In this document: piece by piece, positions 14,693 to 18,691 of the stretch
Position numbering within the stretch: position 1 is the first letter of the stretch
How the letters are laid out: the number at the start of each line of letters is the position of its first letter
Source of the DNA: Bryobacterales bacterium
Lineage (GTDB): Bacteria; Acidobacteriota; Terriglobia; Bryobacterales; Bryobacteraceae
NCBI GenBank assembly: GCA_016713735.1
Contig: JADJOP010000010.1
Span: 1 to 18,691, forward strand
Length of the DNA stretch: 18,691 bases
Direction of reading: 5' to 3'
Made by a program: the position numbers and the translations under genes
The notes under the pieces: model-generated
Databases searched by the model: none
Told to the model about the DNA's origin: nothing
Seen by the model: only the letters and a program-made list of their open reading frames with translations

Positions 14693-15436
14693 TCACTGCG
14701 ACGCGCCCACGTACGCTGCCCCCAGCGCCTCCAAAATCTTCCCCACATAATCCCGCGTCTCCCGAAACGGCGGCACCCCGCCATAATCCTCCACCCGCCC
14801 CGCCCCCGCGTTATACGCCGCCAGCGCCAGCCGCGTGTCGCCGTTATACCGCCCCAGCAGCCCCGCCAACATCTTCGCCCCCGCCAGCACATTCGCCTCC
14901 GGATCAAACGGGTCCGCCACCCCCATCGCCGCCGCCGTCTCCGGCATCAACTGCATCAACCCCAACGCCCCCTTCCCGCTCACCGCGCACGGGAAAAACG
15001 CCGACTCCTTCCGCGCCACCTCCCGGATCAGCCCCACATCGATCCCCTCCGCGGCCGCCGCCCGCTGAAACAGCGACTCCCGCGCCGCCTCCCCCACCGG
15101 TTCACACTCCGGCCGCCACCCCGCGCTCGTCGTCGCCCCCGCCTGCCCCGCCGCCGGACCCTCCGCCGGCTTCACAGGCTCGGTCCACGGCATCGACGGC
15201 CACGGCACCGTGAACCACCCCGGCTCCACCGGCTGCGCCGTCTTCACCTGTTTCCGCACCGACTCCTTCTGCTTGTCGAGCGACGGCGTCATCACCCCCC
15301 GAATCCCATCCGGCTGCTGCGCTCCCCCCAGCGCCGTATCCGGTTTCGCCGCCGGAGCCACCGGAGCCGCAGGTGGCGCAGGCGCCGTCTGCGCCATCAC
15401 CACACCCGCCGCCAGACACAAAACGAGCAACTTCAT
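14693..15436 (-). CDS. Lytic transglycosylase, SLT domain (MltE/Slt type)
   Basis: Cleaves the MurNAc-GlcNAc bond of peptidoglycan in the periplasm, leaving 1,6-anhydro ends. It is 247 aa with a signal peptide (MKLLVLCLAAGVVMAQ) and a long Pro/Ala-rich linker to about residue 115. The SLT domain follows: catalytic E144 in ARKESAFFPCAVSGKGALG, then LMQLMPETAAAMG, NVLAGAKMLAGLLGRYNGD and ALAAYNAGAGRV, ending PFRETRDYVGKIL. It starts 34 bases after the stop of the HAF/PEP-CTERM gene on the same strand, so the two may be co-transcribed. CAGG-type purines just before ATG 15436 form a modest ribosome site. Confidence 0.93.
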   Translation of the reverse strand: MKLLVLCLAAGVVMAQTAPAPPAAPVAPAAKPDTALGGAQQPDGIRGVMTPSLDKQKESVRKQVKTAQPVEPGWFTVPWPSMPWTEPVKPAEGPAAGQAGATTSAGWRPECEPVGEAARESLFQRAAAAEGIDVGLIREVARKESAFFPCAVSGKGALGLMQLMPETAAAMGVADPFDPEANVLAGAKMLAGLLGRYNGDTRLALAAYNAGAGRVEDYGGVPPFRETRDYVGKILEALGAAYVGASQ

Positions 15437-15470
15437 CCTGCCTGTGCATCGAACGCCAGGGCTCGCTTCA

Positions 15471-16523
15471 CTAGTCAGATTTTCTTGTATCCCCTAGTCT
15501 GCGGGCCAGGACTATGAGCGCCACGCCCATCACAATCAGCACCCCCGTCGACGGCTCCGGCGTCTCCGTCTCCTCAGCCAGCCCCAACGGCGCCTCCAGC
15601 CGCGCGCTCACCACCACCGGGTCCAGCCGGTAGGCCGTCCGCCGCCCGTTGTAAAACCCCGTCCCCACAATCTGACCTCCGTCGTTGATCCCATAAGCCG
15701 TCGCCAGCGTCCACCCCTCCAAGCCCTCCACCAGCGTCGACAGGTCCAGCATCACGCCATTCGTATACAGGAACGCCGCCATCGTCCCATCCTCGCGCCA
15801 CGAATAGCCCACCACCTCACCCGCATTGTTGATCCCATACGCATAGCTCGCCAGCCCGCCCAGCGTCCCCAAGTCCGTGATGTACCCCTCCCCCGCCAGA
15901 AACGCATGCATCCATCCACCTCCCGACTCCCCACCCCCCGTCTCCGCCGACCCCGTCACCTGCCCCGCGTCATTGAGGTTCGTCGCCCGGCTCCGCATAC
16001 CCCCCAGCGTCCCCGTCCACCGTGTCTGCCCATTGCTCCACACATAGCCCCGCTCGATCCCCCACTCATCCACCAACGTTCCCGCCACCGCCCCGCTCTC
16101 GTTGATTGCGTTCGCCGCGTCGAACATCGTCCCCATCGGATGGCTCAACCACGTCACGCTGCCATCCTTCGCCACATACGCCCGGTTCCCCGCCGTCCCC
16201 ACCGCCTGCCCCGCGCCATTCACGTCGTAGCCATAGGAATCGCCGCCAAAGTTCGCCACCGCCCACGCCTGCCCGTCGTAATGGAGCATCGCCTGCGCCC
16301 CCGTCTGCGTGAACGTCGTCCCTACCACCCAGCCCGCCTCGTTGATCCCCGCCGCCACCCACTCCACCCCCGGCGCATACGACGTCACCGCCGCTTGCCC
16401 GCTCCCATTCACCGCCATCGCCTCCGTGTCGAACCCCGCATCGCCCAGGTTCACGATCGTGAACGGCGCGGCCATCACCAACGGCGCCGCCCACAGGGCA
16501 GCCACAAAGCTACTGAGTCGCAT
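15471..16523 (-). CDS. HAF-repeat protein with PEP-CTERM sorting signal
   Basis: Secreted surface protein of unknown role, 350 aa. After a signal peptide (MRLSSFVAALWAAPLVMA) come repeats of about 45 residues built on AxxINxxGxVVG and DLGTLGG, for example ITDLGTLGGLASYAYGINN. The C-terminus, PEPSTGVLIVMGVALIVLARR then LGDTRK (residues 322-347), is a PEP-CTERM tag: PEP motif, one hydrophobic helix and a basic tail. Such tags are recognised by an exosortase, which must lie elsewhere. ATG 16523 is chosen for the signal peptide; CATACT lies eight bases upstream and GGGGG within the spacer. It shares a 101-base divergent control region with the anion transporter gene. Confidence 0.9.
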   Translation of the reverse strand: MRLSSFVAALWAAPLVMAAPFTIVNLGDAGFDTEAMAVNGSGQAAVTSYAPGVEWVAAGINEAGWVVGTTFTQTGAQAMLHYDGQAWAVANFGGDSYGYDVNGAGQAVGTAGNRAYVAKDGSVTWLSHPMGTMFDAANAINESGAVAGTLVDEWGIERGYVWSNGQTRWTGTLGGMRSRATNLNDAGQVTGSAETGGGESGGGWMHAFLAGEGYITDLGTLGGLASYAYGINNAGEVVGYSWREDGTMAAFLYTNGVMLDLSTLVEGLEGWTLATAYGINDGGQIVGTGFYNGRRTAYRLDPVVVSARLEAPLGLAEETETPEPSTGVLIVMGVALIVLARRLGDTRKSD

Positions 16524-16567
16524 GTGCCCCCAGTATGCCCAGCGCACCTGTACGAACCAATAGCGAC

Positions 16568-16579
16568 TACTAGCTAGTA
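16568..16579. promoter_or_regulatory. 12-bp perfect palindrome, operator candidate
   Basis: TACTAGCTAGTA lies between the divergent HAF/PEP-CTERM and anion transporter genes, about 32 bases upstream of the transporter's -10 box. It is AT-rich in a very GC-rich setting. The regulator is unknown. Confidence 0.4.
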
Positions 16580-16610
16580 CGAAAAACGTAGTCCAAACTA
16601 AACACCGGGA

Positions 16611-16616
16611 TATAAT
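16611..16616 (+). promoter_or_regulatory. Perfect -10 box (TATAAT) for the anion transporter gene
   Basis: TATAAT ends eight bases before GTG 16625. Transcription would start at or just before the start codon. It overlaps TTG 16616, so that codon is unlikely to be the start. No clear -35 box. Confidence 0.55.
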
Positions 16617-16624
16617 TGCCCCTC

Positions 16625-18046
16625 GTGCCCGATTCCACGCAAACGTCCCAACGTCTGGGCCGCTTCGCCGCCCTCATCGCCATCTATCTGGCCATCCAGT
16701 TCCTCCTCCCCAAGCCCGCCTCCGTCTCCCCCGAAGGCTGGCGCCTCGTCGGCATCTTCGGCGCCACCATCGCCGGACTCATCCTCCAACCCATCCCCGG
16801 CGGCGCTCTCGTCCTCCTCGCCGTCACCCTCTCCGCGGCCTTCGGCGGACTCACCATCACCCAGGCCCTCTCCGGCTACGGCGACTCCACCGTCTGGCTC
16901 GTCATGGCCGCCTTCTTCATCTCCCGCGCCCTCATCAACACCGGACTCGCCCGTCGCATCGCCCTCTTCTTCGTTCGCTTATTCGGCCGCAGCTCCCTCG
17001 GCGTCTCCTACGCCCTCTCGATCTCCGACGTCGTCCTCGCCACCATCATCCCCTCCAACGGCGCCCGCTCCGGCGGCGTCATCCTCCCCATCGTCCGCTC
17101 CATCGCCGAACTCTACGGCTCCCACCCCTACACCACCCCCAACCGCCTCGGCAACTTCCTCTTCACCGCCGTCTACCAGGGCATCTGCGTCAGCGCCGCC
17201 ATGTTCTTCACCGGCCAGGCCTCCAACGCGCTCGCCGCCAAAATGGCCACCGACGCCGGCTACCCCATCGACTGGACCAAGTGGTTCCTCGCCGGCATCG
17301 TCCCCGGCCTCTGTTCCCTCGCCATCGTCCCCTGGGTCGTGCTTCGCCTCAACCCGCCCGAGATCCGCGAAACCCCCGAAGCCACCGCCTTCGCCGCCGG
17401 CGAACTCCGCAAAATGGGCCCCTTCCAGGCCAAGGAGTGGATCCTCACCGCCGTCTTCGTCTTCGTCTGCGGACTCTGGGCCACCACCTCGCTCCACGGC
17501 ATCGACATCACCATCACCGCGCTGGCCGGCAGTTGCGCCCTCCTCCTCACCGGCGTCATCTCCTGGGAAGACGTGAAGAGCGAAAAGGCCGCCTGGGACA
17601 TCTTCATCTGGTACGGCGGCCTCGTCCAGCTCGGCAAATCCATCAACAACACCGGCGTCACCCGCGAATTCGCCAACTGGGCCGCCTCCCTCTTAGGCGA
17701 CGCCACCTGGCCCGTCATCCTCGCCGTCTCCTTAGCCGTCTACTTCTACGCCCACTACGCCTTCGCCTCCATCACCGCCCACATCCTGGCCATGTACCCG
17801 CCCTTCTTAGCGGTCCTCGTCGCCACCGGAGCGCCCCTAGGCTTAGTCGCCTTCGCCTTCGCCACCTTCACCAACCTCGCCGCCGGCCTCACCCACTACG
17901 GCACCACCCCGTCCCCCATGTTCTTCGCCCACGAATACGTCCCCTTCCAAACCTGGTGGCGCGTCGGCTTCATCGTCTCGCTCATCAACCTCGCCATCTG
18001 GTCCACCATCGGCTTCGGCTGGTGGAAGGTGATCGGCTATTGGTAG
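16625..18046 (+). CDS. DASS-family anion transporter (2-oxoglutarate/malate or citrate type)
   Basis: Inner-membrane transporter of the divalent anion:Na+ symporter family, of the CitT / plant DiT1 branch, which moves dicarboxylates or tricarboxylates. It is 473 aa from GTG 16625 with about twelve membrane segments. The first substrate motif is IIPSNGARSGGVILPI (residues 141-156), in place of the canonical SNT; the second half has YAHYAFASITAHILAMYPPF and LTHYGTTPSPMFF, typical of the CitT branch. The C-terminus TIGFGWWKVIGYW is the usual family ending, so the gene is complete. A perfect TATAAT before the start suggests leaderless expression. An Rhs remnant follows immediately after the stop. 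Confidence 0.92.
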   Translation: MPDSTQTSQRLGRFAALIAIYLAIQFLLPKPASVSPEGWRLVGIFGATIAGLILQPIPGGALVLLAVTLSAAFGGLTITQALSGYGDSTVWLVMAAFFISRALINTGLARRIALFFVRLFGRSSLGVSYALSISDVVLATIIPSNGARSGGVILPIVRSIAELYGSHPYTTPNRLGNFLFTAVYQGICVSAAMFFTGQASNALAAKMATDAGYPIDWTKWFLAGIVPGLCSLAIVPWVVLRLNPPEIRETPEATAFAAGELRKMGPFQAKEWILTAVFVFVCGLWATTSLHGIDITITALAGSCALLLTGVISWEDVKSEKAAWDIFIWYGGLVQLGKSINNTGVTREFANWAASLLGDATWPVILAVSLAVYFYAHYAFASITAHILAMYPPFLAVLVATGAPLGLVAFAFATFTNLAAGLTHYGTTPSPMFFAHEYVPFQTWWRVGFIVSLINLAIWSTIGFGWWKVIGYW

Positions 18047-18268
18047 GAACCTCGCGCTGTACCGCCGCACGCGGCGCACGTTGCCGTTGGCCAGCACAAG
18101 GCATACACCTATCAGCCAAACAACCTCGTCGCCTCGGTGCTTTCCTCGAATGCGAACGGCATCAGCATCGGCTACGCTTATGATTCGCTGAACCGACTGC
18201 AGACGGTGACGGACAACCGCTTGGCCAACGCGACCAGCTACACCGAGGCGATGCGGGCATGCCGCTGA
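18047..18268 (+). pseudogene. Rhs/YD-repeat protein remnant
   Basis: No start codon: the frame follows the transporter stop directly. KAYTYQPNNLVASVLSSNANG and IGYAYDSLNRLQTVTDNRLA are one and a half YD repeats of an Rhs-type protein; such proteins are large surface or secreted toxin carriers. The similarity begins near 18083, and 18047-18082 is junction sequence. The frame ends at TGA 18266-18268, where a further repeat (SYTYDANGN) would be expected. The composition is more balanced and AT-richer than the transporter gene. This is a fragment left by rearrangement, not a working gene. Confidence 0.7.
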
Positions 18269-18277
18269 CTGTGGCAT

Positions 18278-18282
18278 AGGAG
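18278..18282 (+). promoter_or_regulatory. Shine-Dalgarno site (AGGAG)
   Basis: AGGAG lies nine bases before ATG 18292 and supports the partial gene that follows. Most other genes in the window lack such a site. Confidence 0.6.
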
Positions 18283-18291
18283 AAGCGCCGA

Positions 18292-18691
18292 ATGGCGAGA
18301 CTCGATTGTGCAGGAAATGAAGTAGAACCATGGGAGCTATTGCTTCCGCCGTCTCCCGAACAACAGAGTCTCTGGATAGAGTGCATGATTGCTCGTTGTT
18401 TCCAGCCGGGTGTCTTGTGCTCGGCGCAACCGCAACTTGTCGAGCCATTTTTGCAGGTCCTCTCAACTGCCGACGAGGGCACTTGTCAGGCCGCGCTGAT
18501 CTCCCTCACTGAACTTGCCTCTTCGGTGTTGAGCAGTCCCTTTCCTGCATCGCCTAGCAAGTTGCAGTCAGCGTCCAAGTTATTCGGTGATATAGAAAAC
18601 TATCAAGCGCTGCTCGTGAGTTCGTTCGGGCGGTCGGTGGGACTCCTGGAGCGGGCTCACCAGCGTTTTAGGTATCCGAACACGATTTCCG
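18292..18691 (+). CDS. Unrecognised protein, partial, runs off the window
   Basis: 133 codons without a stop, starting MARLDCAGNEVEPWELLLPP. No signal or membrane segment. The middle, LVEPFLQVLSTADEGTCQAA followed by LISLTELASS, resembles a HEAT-like helical pair; the rest (FGDIENYQALLVSSFGRSVGLL then ERAHQRFRYP) is also helical. No family is recognised. It begins 23 bases after the Rhs remnant. Genes in that position are often immunity or orphan cargo genes of Rhs loci, which is inference only. Codon use is mixed and less C-rich than in the preceding 7.7 kb, suggesting a separate origin. Confidence 0.6.
   Translation, partial: MARLDCAGNEVEPWELLLPPSPEQQSLWIECMIARCFQPGVLCSAQPQLVEPFLQVLSTADEGTCQAALISLTELASSVLSSPFPASPSKLQSASKLFGDIENYQALLVSSFGRSVGLLERAHQRFRYPNTIS

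Noticed and set aside
18064..18075. Terminator after the transporter gene
   Set aside because: GCCGC-AC-GCGGC has a two-base loop and no T-run.
17281..18183. Long Arg/Pro-rich plus-strand frame inside the transporter gene
   Set aside because: Frame-shifted shadow of the DASS transporter caused by C-rich codons.

Overview
High-GC bacterial chromosome fragment, most likely Acidobacteriota of the Bryobacterales/Solibacter type. This placement is an inference from the gene mix: Tat-exported enzymes, a PEP-CTERM HAF-repeat protein, a class-C-like serine hydrolase, a DUF3500-like protein, an IS110-family element and GC-rich dispersed intergenic repeats. No rRNA, tRNA or CRISPR array was seen.

Layout. 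1-2944 (minus strand): an aldehyde dehydrogenase broken by about nine small indels, a LemA-family protein and an M16 metallopeptidase with an internal TGA. LemA starts two bases after the M16 stop. 3030-6297 (plus): rlmN, a Tat-signal DUF3500-like protein with one frameshift, and a serine hydrolase. 6328-7550 (minus): an MFS transporter whose last helix is in another frame. 7563-8043: structured, gene-free DNA. 8044-9745: an IS110-family element of IS1111 type, with 11-bp subterminal inverted repeats, a transposase frameshifted by a 20-bp tandem duplication, and a long structured right end that looks like a bridge RNA/seekRNA. 9886-10290 (minus): a small unknown protein resembling immunity-type proteins. 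10507-18046: intact genes, namely family 5 uracil-DNA glycosylase, a Tat-signal DegT-type aminotransferase, a REC/HD-GYP cyclic-di-GMP phosphodiesterase, an exported DinB-like protein, an SLT lytic transglycosylase, the HAF/PEP-CTERM protein and a DASS-type anion transporter. 18047-18691: an Rhs (YD-repeat) remnant, then an unrecognised gene with a strong Shine-Dalgarno site that runs off the window.

Three patterns cut across the annotation. First, at least six genes have a TAnnnT -10-like box 5-8 bases before the start codon and mostly no Shine-Dalgarno site, which suggests leaderless transcription. Second, from about 10.3 to 18.05 kb the top strand is very C-rich whichever strand is coding, unlike both flanks. 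Third, indels are dense at the left edge, sparse to 8.3 kb and absent from the genes beyond, which points to poor sequence quality at the left edge more than to true gene decay.

The most interesting item is the mobile element. Its right end holds four hairpins and a 10-base stretch (9582-9591) identical to the element/target junction at 9741-9750. The flanking target resembles a dispersed repeat seen again at 14607-14630. This fits an RNA-guided element aimed at a host repeat. The other genes are housekeeping, envelope, signalling and transport functions with no evident joint pathway.
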